DNA from: a virus
IMG/VR virus record: IMGVR_UViG_3300030106_001997
Coordinates: 1-35,517 of that record
Length of the DNA: 35,517 nucleotides
Strand: one strand, 5' to 3'
Part shown: positions 1 through 6,920 of the stretch, piece by piece
Numbering within the stretch: position 1 is the stretch's first letter
Layout of the letters: each line of letters begins with the position of its first letter
Notes under the pieces: generated by a model
What the model was told of the DNA's origin: nothing
The model's input: only the letters and a program-made list of their open reading frames with translations
Databases searched by the model: none
Made by a program: the position numbers and the translations under genes

Positions 1-378
1 CCCATGACCTCACCGGCAACTTTACTAAACCGGCTCACAATCCACGGTGATATTGTCAGTTCACGGTAGACCAACATTGACGTTTCGTTGTCGCTGGTTT
101 TGTAACAGACGTAGTATCCGTATCCGCCATCATTGACGTTGAGGATTGTCGACTCTTGCAAGTTCACCATTTCTTGCGGTGCGTCTACGATCTTCCTTTC
201 CAAAACAGCGGGTAGATTCGCGTCAGGCCAGATCACTTTAATGTTTTCCGCTGCAACGCGCATCTTGCGGTACACATTTTCGACAGTGCCTTGCGGGCCT
301 TCCTCAAGCGCTACGAGGTATTGAGGAATTGACTGAAATCGTATTGGCTGCAAGTCATCGCCGGGTTGCACAAGCATA
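1..378. repeat. Diverged terminal overlap, left copy
   Basis: Bases 1-378 match 35140-35517 with 20 mismatches by eye (about 95% identity) and no gaps. Both copies encode the same stretch of portal protein. All differences are silent except one Asn/Lys change (DANLPAV here, DAKLPAV at the right end). The simplest reading is a circular or circularly permuted genome whose contig ends derive from two co-occurring strains. Confidence 0.9.
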
Positions 379-791
379 ATCCCGGTGCCGACACTCAGGT
401 CTAAAAGAAACTCGCCCATAGCGAGATCAAAATTCGTCTGCCGTAAGATGCTGAAAAACTTTCGCGAAATAACTTGCAAGCCTTCACGAACCTCTTGCTG
501 GCTCTCTGGCGGGATGTCAGTGCCAGGAAACAATTCCATCCAACTTTTATCAGGCGGGAAAAGGCCGGACTGTAAGCGGTTGGCGAATCGTTGCACGCCA
601 TGGACCGCAGTGGAGTCAAAAACCTGTAGGTTCTTTACGCGCCCGGATTGACCGTCTTCCCAATAGCCATCGTAGAGATTACGTTGCGGCAAAGCATACT
701 GATAGCACTGCTCATAGAGATTGCGCCAATTCTCTTTTCGTGACCAAGCAGCGTTATACCGCTTGGTCAACATGCCCGCCGACATCTTCAT
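1..791 (-). CDS. Portal (head-tail connector) protein, N-terminal part
   Basis: This is the amino-terminal 263 or so residues of a T7 gp8-type portal, the dodecameric ring through which DNA enters and leaves the capsid. The gene runs off the window at base 1 and continues at the other end (35517 down to 34365), giving about 521 residues in all, close to T7 gp8. I read it codon by codon from ATG at 791, which overlaps the stop of the upstream gene as TGATG. It opens MKMSAGMLTKRYNAAW and contains the family-like LYEQCYQYALPQRN and VFDSTAVHGVQRFANRLQSG segments. In-frame ATGs at 785 and 773 are alternative starts. Bases 1-378 duplicate 35140-35517 with about 20 mismatches, so this should be read as one gene, not two. 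Confidence 0.9.
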   Translation of the reverse strand, partial: MKMSAGMLTKRYNAAWSRKENWRNLYEQCYQYALPQRNLYDGYWEDGQSGRVKNLQVFDSTAVHGVQRFANRLQSGLFPPDKSWMELFPGTDIPPESQQEVREGLQVISRKFFSILRQTNFDLAMGEFLLDLSVGTGIMLVQPGDDLQPIRFQSIPQYLVALEEGPQGTVENVYRKMRVAAENIKVIWPDANLPAVLERKIVDAPQEMVNLQESTILNVNDGGYGYYVCYKTSDNETSMLVYRELTISPWIVSRFSKVAGEVM

Positions 792-1057
792 CAGACGTTA
801 ATTCCGGCCCTTGAGCGGCTATAGGTTGGGCCAAGCGTTTGTTGCGATGGCACGCCCATGAACGGATTGTCACGGTTTGCCAGAAGTAGCCTGTTCCCGC
901 CTGTCCGCCTTGCGCGTTTCCTTGATGCCAACTCTCGCTGGCTCTCGCGCTCCCGTGCCTCTAGCCGCTCCTCTTGCTCCCTCTGCGCTCTCAACATTTC
1001 GGGATCGGGACCGGGGGGAGGTGGCGGAGGTTTCGGTGCTGAGAATATGCCGCCCAT
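791..1057 (-). CDS. Small proline-rich phage protein upstream of portal
   Basis: 88 residues beginning MGGIFSAPKP, then a run of six prolines (PPPPPPGPDP), then a charged Glu/Arg-rich helix likely to form a coiled coil, and a C-terminal RLLLANRDNPF segment. Small proteins starting MGG(I/L)FSAPK are common next to portal genes in short-tailed phages, but I know of no established function. The start is supported by GAGG about six bases upstream, and the stop overlaps the portal start as TGATG. The first 188 bases of this gene are also read in another frame by the extended tail of the GNAT gene. It may be a virion or assembly factor, which is inference from position only. Confidence 0.7.
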   Translation of the reverse strand: MGGIFSAPKPPPPPPGPDPEMLRAQREQEERLEARERESQRELASRKRARRTGGNRLLLANRDNPFMGVPSQQTLGPTYSRSRAGINV

Positions 1058-1553
1058 CTTTTAACCTCGCAAATAAGTAAAAGTCTGCACCATCTGGCCC
1101 AAACTGCCGTGCGGTGCCTTCTTGCTCAAAGTACAGGGACTTTGCCCACTTGATAGCCCGGTCATTTTGCGAATGTATCCAGATTTGTATGCGAACCAGA
1201 GATAACTCTGACATATAAATGTCTAGCACCATCTTTGTGCATCGATGAAAAGTCCGCGCAGATGACGCCAAATTGACATCAGTGATCATCCAAAGCTCCG
1301 CAACCCCTGCCCACAACGGCACGCACCCAAACATGCACACAGGTCTGCCATTGGTGATGCCCATATGAGCGTGCCCAATCTCTGCATACCCGGCCAACAC
1401 GCCATGGAAATTTGGGATATTGTCAAAATACGTTCGATCTGTGCCGCGTGGTTCCAGCATCGGCAACAGGGCCGGTTCAAAATCTATAATCTTGTGCGGC
1501 GGCTTGATCTTAACGTGTTCGTTTAAACGCTCTATGTCTTCAAGCAAAGACAT
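870..1553 (-). CDS. GNAT-fold acetyltransferase-like protein with extended C-terminus
   Basis: 227 residues from ATG at 1553 (MSLLEDIERLNEHV), overlapping the end of the large terminase by 14 bases. Residues of roughly 60-170 have the GNAT pattern: a beta-rich ELWMITD segment, a helix, a strand (SLVRIQIWIHSQN), and the typical ending AIKWAKSLYFEQEGTARQFGPDGADFYLFARL. GNAT-like proteins sit between terminase and portal genes in several podoviruses, and T7 gp13 is a distant analogue. No substrate can be assigned. After the GNAT fold the frame does not stop. It runs about 60 more Arg/Ala/Glu-rich codons through the start of the next gene in a different frame, so the tail is either an overprinted extension or a recently lost stop. 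Confidence 0.7.
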   Translation of the reverse strand: MSLLEDIERLNEHVKIKPPHKIIDFEPALLPMLEPRGTDRTYFDNIPNFHGVLAGYAEIGHAHMGITNGRPVCMFGCVPLWAGVAELWMITDVNLASSARTFHRCTKMVLDIYMSELSLVRIQIWIHSQNDRAIKWAKSLYFEQEGTARQFGPDGADFYLFARLKDGRHILSTETSATSPRSRSRNVESAEGARGAARGTGAREPARVGIKETRKADRREQATSGKP

Positions 1554-3066
1554 TGAAATCACTACTCGCAACAGGAAGCTTCGTCCACGTTGCCGGGCGT
1601 CTGGTCATGCGCTTATGCTCACCACCACCCAGCACCAGATAACCATACGCGTCACCGATATGGCTATGTTCGTTTTTATTCGGCACATCGCGAAAGCGCT
1701 CTTGACCGCTGCCCATGCTGACACGGCTGAAGTGATACCCGCCAGCCAGCGCCTTACGGGTACGGTTGCATTTTTTGTCTACAAGCAATCCGGGTTTTTT
1801 GTCGATAAACCTAATCATGGGTGCCGCCATGGCTTCGCGGCGTGTCTTCCAATCGTTCGTTGCGGCGGGCCGCGCTAACATGCCAATGGTTTTGAGGAAA
1901 TCGAACGCGGTTACTTCATAAATCTGGTCACGTTGCTGACCAGCCGGATCGCCCCAAACCATTACGTCAGCTTTCGGAAACATCATTTCCAACTCAGCTT
2001 TGAGGCTATTGCAAAACCTTTCCAGGCCCATATCAAACGTCACCAGTTCATGCAGTATGCGCCATTGCCCGGATGGGTGCCGCTGCCCGAAACACGCGGC
2101 GGGCGTTAATCCAAAGTCCAAGCCAATCTGCACTGGCAGACTTGGATCGTATTGCAACCCGTCTACCGTCATCAGGTCATCATCGTATTCCGGCGTTATG
2201 CTCTTGCCCTCTTGAACGTATGTGTACTCGCCTTTTGCATAACAGCGAATCCAATCAAGGTTTTTGCCGCCGACAAGCTGTTCATAATAGCCATCAGGTA
2301 AATTGTGAATATTCTCTGCTACAGGGTTGGTCATCCACCACTTGCCCGCGCTCTGCACAAAGCCGTTAAACTCTGGCTGGTCAGGCAAATCCTCGCTTGA
2401 CGTTTCCAACACACCCGGCGGCTGCCGGAAAAACTGCCACGCATACTTTCCGCCTGGGGCTTCCTTGCCTTCCGCCAGCCTGTACCAGTAGTGATCTGAA
2501 TCCATGGGGTTGGTATCGGCCCATATGCCACGCCATGTTGCCCCGCCATCCGCTTGTGTCGGGTATCTGCCGACACGGTGCGATAGTCCATCGATAATTG
2601 CCTTGGGTAACTCGCGGCACTCGTTGATCCAAGCGCCGGTTAGTTCAAGGCTGAGTAACTTTCGTACATCCTTGGGCTGGTCGAGAGCCAGAAATATGAC
2701 TTCGCAATCCACGCCATGCGCGTCACCCCTCGACGGCAACTTGATGTGATGCGTGATAGGTGGCGACCAGTGCGCGTTGCCCCAGATGTTTTCTGGAAAA
2801 ATTTCCATCCACGTTTTCAGTGTCGTTGTCTTCAGCATCGGGTAACTGTTTCGGACTACGGCGAATCGCGTGTAACGAATACCATCACGCGGGCTAGGCT
2901 TTTGCCTGACGGCCCGCAGCATGATCTCCGCAGCACAAGCGTAACTCTTGCCGCTGCCCACTGGACCCATGATCCCACGCACGAAACTGTCATCACGCAA
3001 AAATTTCCAGACAGTCGGTGCTGTCGAGAAATCAAGGTTCAGACTTGCGGCTTCTAGATTACTCAT
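1540..3066 (-). CDS. terL: Terminase large subunit
   Basis: The DNA-packaging motor with ATPase and nuclease activities, 508 residues. The Walker A motif GPVGSGKS is at residues 34-41. A Walker B/catalytic region lies in LTGAWINECREL after the hydrophobic strand CEVIFLALD. The RNase H-like nuclease domain shows IGLDFG (around residue 315), VWGDPAG, and HIGDAYGY near the C-terminus, which supply the acidic metal ligands. Length and layout fit podoviral and HK97-type large terminases. It lies just downstream of the small subunit, separated by a short doubtful ORF that carries a 22-base tandem repeat. Its 3' end overlaps the GNAT gene. Confidence 0.95.
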   Translation of the reverse strand: MSNLEAASLNLDFSTAPTVWKFLRDDSFVRGIMGPVGSGKSYACAAEIMLRAVRQKPSPRDGIRYTRFAVVRNSYPMLKTTTLKTWMEIFPENIWGNAHWSPPITHHIKLPSRGDAHGVDCEVIFLALDQPKDVRKLLSLELTGAWINECRELPKAIIDGLSHRVGRYPTQADGGATWRGIWADTNPMDSDHYWYRLAEGKEAPGGKYAWQFFRQPPGVLETSSEDLPDQPEFNGFVQSAGKWWMTNPVAENIHNLPDGYYEQLVGGKNLDWIRCYAKGEYTYVQEGKSITPEYDDDLMTVDGLQYDPSLPVQIGLDFGLTPAACFGQRHPSGQWRILHELVTFDMGLERFCNSLKAELEMMFPKADVMVWGDPAGQQRDQIYEVTAFDFLKTIGMLARPAATNDWKTRREAMAAPMIRFIDKKPGLLVDKKCNRTRKALAGGYHFSRVSMGSGQERFRDVPNKNEHSHIGDAYGYLVLGGGEHKRMTRRPATWTKLPVASSDFNVFA

Positions 3067-3310
3067 GGCTAAAATTCATAAATAATACTTCATCGCCGGA
3101 TGAAGCTATACGTTCTCTAAATGGGTTATTATGCCTAAGTTCTTCCCTAAGTTCGGGGATACTCCACTGCCCCCCCTGGTCCACTCCAGTTGCCCCCCTG
3201 GTCCACTGTAGTTGCCCCCCTGGTCCACTGTAGTTCCGGGGTGAGGCATAGGAATGAGAGGCCACCCAAGACCTAATTGAAAAACCCCTCATTCCCGTAT
3301 CGCGGCTCAT
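3059..3310 (-). CDS. Doubtful hypothetical ORF between terminase genes
   Basis: An 83-codon frame starting with ATG at 3310 in an ATGA overlap with the small terminase stop, and ending 8 bases inside the large terminase gene. In favour is this coupled geometry and a plausible charged C-terminal half (SIPELREELRHNNPF). Against it, the middle is made of three 22-base tandem repeats, which are read in all three phases because 22 is not a multiple of three. I recognise no family. It could be a real fast-evolving gene or a non-coding spacer holding a packaging signal. Confidence 0.35.
   Translation of the reverse strand: MSRDTGMRGFSIRSWVASHSYASPRNYSGPGGQLQWTRGATGVDQGGQWSIPELREELRHNNPFRERIASSGDEVLFMNFSHE
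3171..3236. repeat. Three tandem 22-base C-rich repeats between terS and terL
   Basis: Three head-to-tail copies of a unit beginning CCCCCCTGG and continuing TCCACTGTAGTTG lie at 3171-3192, 3193-3214 and 3215-3236. Copy 1 differs from copy 2 at two bases and copy 3 at one; a partial copy (TCCACTGC) precedes them. The period is two helical turns. The placement between the terminase subunit genes makes a terminase recognition or pac-type role conceivable, but no family signature confirms it. Confidence 0.85.
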
Positions 3311-3744
3311 TCCGCGACTTTTTCCTGTTGTTCTTGAACTTGCGTAACCTCTGGCCCAACCATCGTGATGCCAACAACGCTGGGCGTGTTCACATCCGCT
3401 TTGTGTTGTTCTAAGAGTCCCGCGCTCTTTGCCAGCACACGCAAGACGCTAATCTTGTCGTGCATTTCCAACTCCAGCGATGGCTCACCATTCTCTGACT
3501 TGGACACGCGAATCTTCTTGATGGCACTGGCTACGTTGTCCGGTATGTCGGCACTCGCCTTGACCTTCACGTTGCCCTCGGAATCCCAACTCAGCACATC
3601 CGTAATGTTGGCCCGCGCTATATCGATCAACGCTTGCGCGACACCTTCCTTGTTGTGCGCGATAACTTGGGACCGGCCTTTCAACCGGTCTTCAAGTTTA
3701 CGCACACCACCGAATCGACCTGTTGGGCTTGGGCTACCAGACAC
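3307..3744 (-). CDS. terS: Terminase small subunit
   Basis: 145 residues, MSGSPSPTGRFGGV onward. The C-terminal part (IARANITDVLSWD..., SADIPDNVASAIKKIRVSK..., MHDKISVLRVLAKSAGLL) matches the pattern of phage small terminases, in which a region rating predicted off-target peptides is followed by a helix containing D-K-x-x-x-L-x-x-L-x-K-x-x-G-L-L. Small terminase recognises the packaging site on phage DNA and loads the large subunit. Position directly upstream of the large subunit supports the call. The N-terminus is shorter than usual and I do not see a clear helix-turn-helix, so DNA binding may use a different element. The start overlaps the previous stop at 3744. Confidence 0.7.
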   Translation of the reverse strand: MSGSPSPTGRFGGVRKLEDRLKGRSQVIAHNKEGVAQALIDIARANITDVLSWDSEGNVKVKASADIPDNVASAIKKIRVSKSENGEPSLELEMHDKISVLRVLAKSAGLLEQHKADVNTPSVVGITMVGPEVTQVQEQQEKVAE

Positions 3745-3917
3745 TACTTCACCACCTTTGTTGCCAGAACGGCATGGGCCGCGTGATGCCCAATGTCTTT
3801 GTTGATGCGCCAGCCATTCGCGACATACGCATCAATCTCATGCCATCGAATATACCGGGCTGTCAATTCTTGCCAATCCCTTTTGGCTTCGTGACAGTCA
3901 TCAGAACGGAATGTCAT
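3744..3917 (-). CDS. Hypothetical small protein
   Basis: 57 residues from ATG at 3917 (MTFRSDDCHEAKRDW); a longer frame reaches 3944 but would overlap the upstream gene more. It contains ARYIRWHEIDAYVANGWRINKDIGHHAAHAVLATKV, a compact sequence with two histidine pairs. I do not recognise the family. It overlaps the upstream gene by 17 bases and its stop touches the small terminase start, so it is probably translated as part of the same leftward operon. Confidence 0.5.
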   Translation of the reverse strand: MTFRSDDCHEAKRDWQELTARYIRWHEIDAYVANGWRINKDIGHHAAHAVLATKVVK

Positions 3918-4131
3918 CTGTAAACGGCGCTTTGTTTTTGTCATACGGTTTAGAAACCATCAAAACGCATTCGAGTTCCCCGTTATCGTTCATCTTTGGC
4001 AACGGCACAGAATCCAAAACAATGTTAAACCCCTTACCTGACTTCCACGGGAACATTGCGCCTATCTTGTGGCCGCGCTCCTTACCTTCACGATCTTTCT
4101 TCATCGTCTTCACTTCAAAATATTCAGCCAT
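3901..4131 (-). CDS. Hypothetical small protein (possible nucleic-acid-related)
   Basis: 76 residues, MAEYFEVKTMKKDREGKE onward. It has a beta-rich pattern (GHKIGAMFPWKSGKGFNIVLDSVPLP, then ECVLMVSKPYDK) reminiscent of the small proteobacterial DUF736-like proteins, though the match is by eye only. The start ATGGCTGA overlaps the upstream stop by 8 bases, an overlap style seen repeatedly in this operon. Function unknown. Confidence 0.6.
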   Translation of the reverse strand: MAEYFEVKTMKKDREGKERGHKIGAMFPWKSGKGFNIVLDSVPLPKMNDNGELECVLMVSKPYDKNKAPFTDDIPF

Positions 4132-4321
4132 TAAATCGCTCCTTTAGTTTTTCTAGGTACAAGATTGCGTCCATCAATTCCTCTTGCGCGTCCTCGATCC
4201 ATTCGAGGACAGGCTTGTCAGCATCGGCCATGGACACACCGAATCGCTGCATTCCTTCGTCGCTGCGCCGGGTAAACTTTGCCAGCACGCGGTTGACTAC
4301 AGGGTCTTGAGTTTCACGCAC
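4124..4321 (-). CDS. Small MazG-like (all-alpha NTP pyrophosphatase-like) protein
   Basis: 65 residues starting with GTG at 4321 (8-base overlap with the upstream gene). The C-terminal helix EWIEDAQEELMDAILYLEKLK carries the E-E-x-x-D pattern and closely resembles short phage proteins usually annotated as nucleotide pyrophosphohydrolases, which end W-L-x-H-x-Q-E-E-L-M-D-A-x-L-Y-L-E. It lacks the second acidic helix of a full MazG, so hydrolysis of non-canonical dNTPs is possible but unproven. It lies in the replication and nucleotide part of the leftward operon. Confidence 0.55.
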   Translation of the reverse strand: MRETQDPVVNRVLAKFTRRSDEGMQRFGVSMADADKPVLEWIEDAQEELMDAILYLEKLKERFNG

Positions 4322-4823
4322 TGCGGATGCTCTGCATCTGCCGCTGGGTAATAGCGCGGTCTATTGCCACCAGCATCAATGTCCGCCGCTGGCACCGCCA
4401 CGCTATGGCATCGCGCATTTCCGCCCAGGCCGGAAACCACTCACAGGAATCCAAGAGGCTGTTTAAACCTTCCTCGACGGCATCTGCCGGGTACTGCCGC
4501 AATTTGTCTACATAACCGGCCAGCATCAGGTCCATGTGCGCGGCATCCAGATTGCGATGCTTCATCATCATCTGCATCTGCGCCAATAGCTGCACCAGCC
4601 GCCCTTCATCAGCGGGCTTAGTGGTCTGCAAGACGTAATCTCTGGCACGTTGTAAATCTGCCACGGTCATGTCAGCGGGTAGTTCGATGCCAACCAGATC
4701 GAACTCATTGGACAACTTTTCTTCGATCTTGAAACCGCTGTGCCGCTCCAATGATGTCACCGCGTCCCGGTCTAGGCTCAACGCGCTCTGCCGTGACTCC
4801 CTTGACTCGATTATCTGGTTCAT
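4314..4823 (-). CDS. Putative helicase loader-type replication protein
   Basis: 169 residues. The start at 4823 is supported by GAGAGGTGG a few bases upstream, even though it lies 119 bases inside the previous gene. There is no P-loop. The region of about residues 75-150 (LLAQMQMMMKHRN..., YVDKLRQYPADAVEEGLNSL..., WFPAWAEMRDAI) has the helical pattern of phage and DnaI/G39P-type helicase-loader N-domains: a Y-x-x-x-L-x-x-Y-P segment followed by W-F-P-x-x-x-E-x. The gene follows a DUF1376 replication protein, the same order as initiator and loader pairs in other phages. The role, delivering host DnaB to the origin, is inferred. Confidence 0.5.
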   Translation of the reverse strand: MNQIIESRESRQSALSLDRDAVTSLERHSGFKIEEKLSNEFDLVGIELPADMTVADLQRARDYVLQTTKPADEGRLVQLLAQMQMMMKHRNLDAAHMDLMLAGYVDKLRQYPADAVEEGLNSLLDSCEWFPAWAEMRDAIAWRCQRRTLMLVAIDRAITQRQMQSIRSA

Positions 4824-5463
4824 CTTGCCACCTCTCTTGGTTCAACCATGTCGCTGGGTGGCATGTGAAATCCGGGTCCGGGTTGTATCGGGCCAACCCA
4901 GCCATGATAATTCCGTGATCCACCTTTTTGATTGCCTTCTTGTACGCCTTGCGTGCTTCGCCCTTGGCAACACGCCGGGGATATTGCTTCCAAAATTCTT
5001 CAAACTTATCGGGGGGTTTATATAAAGATACGTTAGTATCTTTATCTATAGGTGTGGGTATGGGTGTGGGGGCATCCGTTTCGCATTGCTCCACAGATGC
5101 GTTCGCATTCTTGGTTTTCTTTGTTTTCCGTGACTTAGTGTAGTCCCTCTTGTGCGCGTTGGCTGAGTTTATCTTGGATCGGTTGACAACAAACGACCTC
5201 TCTTTAAGTAATCTTTTCTGCGTCCAGCAACCGTCCTCAAGCGTCCAAAACTCCATGACCGCATCCTTAACATTCTTCCATTGTCGCGGTCCCAGCCCTG
5301 CAAATCTTGCCAGCAACTTATCGTCATCAGGCAGATTACAATCAGGTCTTCGCCACGCCACCATCAGCAAAAGCAAATACGCGCCATGCTCCTGTGTAGA
5401 CAGATGCCGTGTGTCTGCGAGATACGCATCCGTCCACAGCGGCATACTTGGGTAACTAGCCAT
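4705..5463 (-). CDS. DUF1376 (YdaU-type) replication-associated protein
   Basis: 252 residues. The N-terminal 95 residues are a clear DUF1376 domain: YPSMPLWTDAYLADTRHLS, EHGAYLLLLMVAWRRPDCNLPDDD, LLARFAGLGPRQWKNV and DGCWTQKRLLKE. A lysine-rich linker follows (about 100-125), then a region resembling the C-terminus of phage replication proteins (KFEEFWKQYPRRVAKGEARKAYKKAIK, ending HPATWLNQERWQDE). Proteins of this type are found beside helicase loaders and are thought to act in replication initiation. The last 119 bases overlap the downstream loader-like gene in another frame. Start ATGGCTAG overlaps the upstream stop by 8 bases. Confidence 0.8.
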   Translation of the reverse strand: MASYPSMPLWTDAYLADTRHLSTQEHGAYLLLLMVAWRRPDCNLPDDDKLLARFAGLGPRQWKNVKDAVMEFWTLEDGCWTQKRLLKERSFVVNRSKINSANAHKRDYTKSRKTKKTKNANASVEQCETDAPTPIPTPIDKDTNVSLYKPPDKFEEFWKQYPRRVAKGEARKAYKKAIKKVDHGIIMAGLARYNPDPDFTCHPATWLNQERWQDEPDNRVKGVTAERVEPRPGRGDIIGAAQRFQDRRKVVQ

Positions 5464-5992
5464 GTTTCCACCTTCCTACTTCATCACCTATCGCGTCCCA
5501 GCCCGTGCGGGTGGTACGACTGAACAACTCCAAATACGGCCCCGGATATAACGCTTCGATGCGTTCATACACTTCGTCAGGCTTACGGCTATGTTCACGC
5601 CTAGGTGACATCACCACCTGATGCACACCACCACTGACACGCTTGGGCTTGCCTTTGGTTGCAATCAGGCAAAGCTCGACATTCTGCCGCGTGTGATAGC
5701 CTAGCCCCATGAACAAAGAACCGGATCGACGATTCGTCTTAACCCAGCAGAACCCAACCGTCTTAAACGTGAATCCCCAAGCATCAATAAGCTGCAAGCC
5801 TTGACTAAGCATCGAATTGAGAACCCACAGAAATAAAACACTGTCATCAGCGGCAACACGGCTAACAGACATACGATGAAGATCATCCTGTTCCATGACG
5901 TTATAATGGTTCTTCGCACTTCGACCTTCCCCCTTTGCACTCCGCGCCTTCCAACTCCACGGCGGGTCCGCCAGTATCACGCTGTAACTCAC
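5456..5992 (-). CDS. MT-A70 family adenine methyltransferase
   Basis: 178 residues from GTG at 5992, in a GTGA overlap with the upstream stop; a longer frame reaches 6040. The DPPW catalytic motif is at residues 9-12 (VSYSVILADPPWSW). It is followed by typical MT-A70 segments: DSVLFLWVLNSML, WGFTFKTVGFCWVK, HTRQNVELCLIATKG, SPRREHSRKPDEVYERIEALYPG and LELFSRTTRTGWDAIGDE. This family transfers a methyl group from S-adenosylmethionine to adenine N6, in phages usually on DNA. Target sequence unknown. Possible roles are protection from host restriction or methylation-dependent control. Confidence 0.9.
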   Translation of the reverse strand: MSYSVILADPPWSWKARSAKGEGRSAKNHYNVMEQDDLHRMSVSRVAADDSVLFLWVLNSMLSQGLQLIDAWGFTFKTVGFCWVKTNRRSGSLFMGLGYHTRQNVELCLIATKGKPKRVSGGVHQVVMSPRREHSRKPDEVYERIEALYPGPYLELFSRTTRTGWDAIGDEVGRWKHG

Positions 5993-6303
5993 CGGCTGGC
6001 TCCGTATTCCCACTCGCTGCGCTTCACACACACCGGGCAAATATCCCAGCCGCCAGGAATAAAATCCTCAAACACCTTGTCTTGCCTGACGCCAAACTCG
6101 TTCATAAACCCCTGCACAACACGGGTCTGCCATCGCTCGTCACGCCAGATCATGCCTGTGCCTCGGCATTCAAAGCAGTCAATGGTGTAACCATGACCAT
6201 CACGCCGTTCTGTACGGCTTCGCGGTCCCACCGCATGTGCAGATCGTGAACTAAGTGATCGTTCGTAATCGCGTTGATATGCTGAAGTGTGTCTAACAGG
6301 CAT
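5989..6303 (-). CDS. Small zinc-ribbon-like protein
   Basis: Up to 104 residues. It has two Cys pairs, CFECRGTG (a DnaJ-like C-x-x-C-x-G-x-G knuckle) and CPVC, which suggests one zinc site. The first ATG in the frame (6303) lies 222 bases inside... the frame overlaps the RusA gene by 154 bases, and the Arg/Ser-rich first 35 residues look like overprinted sequence, so the true start may be later with a rare start codon. No ATG follows before the first Cys pair. Its stop overlaps the methyltransferase start as GTGA. Function unknown. Confidence 0.5.
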   Translation of the reverse strand: MPVRHTSAYQRDYERSLSSRSAHAVGPRSRTERRDGHGYTIDCFECRGTGMIWRDERWQTRVVQGFMNEFGVRQDKVFEDFIPGGWDICPVCVKRSEWEYGASR

Positions 6304-6524
6304 TTCGCTAGGTTATCCAAGTCACGCACGCGCTTGTCGGGCGGTGCCGCCAAGATTTCGCACCGGACAGGCATGTCGAAAGGCGGCTCAAGCGTCTTGT
6401 GCAACGCTGCACATTCGTCCAGATACGCCCGGTACTGCTTCGTGCGGTAAACACCACGCGATGTGTAGCGCCACAGGCGATTGACAGACGGCGGATAGCG
6501 GAACAAATAAACGCGCTCATTCAT
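6150..6524 (-). CDS. rusA: RusA-family Holliday junction resolvase
   Basis: 124 residues with the RusA pattern: YPPSVNRLWRY near the N-terminus, the central APPDKRVRDLDNLAKCLLDTL carrying the catalytic acidic residues and the conserved Asn and Lys, and ITNDHLVHDL supplying a further Asp. RusA dimers cut four-way junctions. In a phage using exonuclease and ERF annealing this would resolve recombination intermediates before packaging. Start ATGA overlaps the stop of the upstream ribbon-helix-helix gene. Confidence 0.9.
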   Translation of the reverse strand: MNERVYLFRYPPSVNRLWRYTSRGVYRTKQYRAYLDECAALHKTLEPPFDMPVRCEILAAPPDKRVRDLDNLAKCLLDTLQHINAITNDHLVHDLHMRWDREAVQNGVMVMVTPLTALNAEAQA

Positions 6525-6721
6525 ATTTGCCCCGTTGCGCGAATAAGCCGCTTGAACTGGTTCAGACGGTCCTCATTCGATTCCTCGCGGACCTTCAACC
6601 CGTTCACGCACAGATCGATAATCAAGTTACCCATTGATCTGCGCTCCAAAGCGGCTTGCGCCTTCAATGCTGCGCGTAAATCGTCAGGTAAACGCACCGT
6701 TGTCTGGTGAAAGCTAGTCAT
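6521..6721 (-). CDS. Ribbon-helix-helix (Arc/MetJ-like) DNA-binding protein
   Basis: 66 residues. The segment TTVRLPDDLRAALKAQAALERRSMGNLIIDLCVNGL is the classic beta-strand, helix, helix of RHH repressors: T-V-R-L-P in the strand and N-L-I-I at the second helix. Such proteins bind as dimers to short palindromes and often control phage or toxin-antitoxin operons. No toxin-like partner is seen next to it, so a phage regulator role is more likely. It starts 8 bases inside the upstream gene and couples to rusA. Confidence 0.8.
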   Translation of the reverse strand: MTSFHQTTVRLPDDLRAALKAQAALERRSMGNLIIDLCVNGLKVREESNEDRLNQFKRLIRATGQI

Positions 6722-6920
6722 CGCACTCCTCCGCTGTGGCCCGTATCACTTCAGCTATATCAAGCTCGTCACGATCAGGTTGCTTTCGCGCATATCCAGC
6801 GCTGATGAGCTTGTCCATGCGTGCTGTAAGGCCCGCAAAGTGGACGAGAAGGGCTATGGCAACGGGTAAACGCTGGCTCTCCGGAAGCGCTTCGATTGCG
6901 CGGGTTGCGGCGGTTAGCAT
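6714..6920 (-). CDS. Hypothetical small helical protein
   Basis: 68 residues from ATG at 6920, chosen over 6959 because GAGG lies 8 bases before it. Sequence is helical (MLTAATRAIEALPESQRLPVAIALLVHFAGLTARMDKLI) with a moderately hydrophobic middle, and an acidic C-terminus. No recognised family. First gene after a 127-base gap, then coupled to the RHH gene by an 8-base overlap. Confidence 0.55.
   Translation of the reverse strand: MLTAATRAIEALPESQRLPVAIALLVHFAGLTARMDKLISAGYARKQPDRDELDIAEVIRATAEECDD

Noticed and set aside
1-791. Second, separate portal gene at the left end
   Set aside because: It is the missing N-terminal half of the right-end portal gene; the shared 378 bases are collinear and nearly silent in differences, so it is a circular overlap and not a paralogue.
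3171-3236. CRISPR array
   Set aside because: The 22-base units are directly adjacent with no spacers, and no cas genes are present.
3165-3240. G-quadruplex on the minus strand
   Set aside because: The G runs are separated by about 16 bases, too far for a standard quadruplex; at most a weak possibility.
6714-6721. Toxin-antitoxin pair formed by the RHH protein and its upstream neighbour
   Set aside because: The neighbour has no toxin-like features, and the RHH gene is embedded in a replication operon; a phage regulator is more likely.
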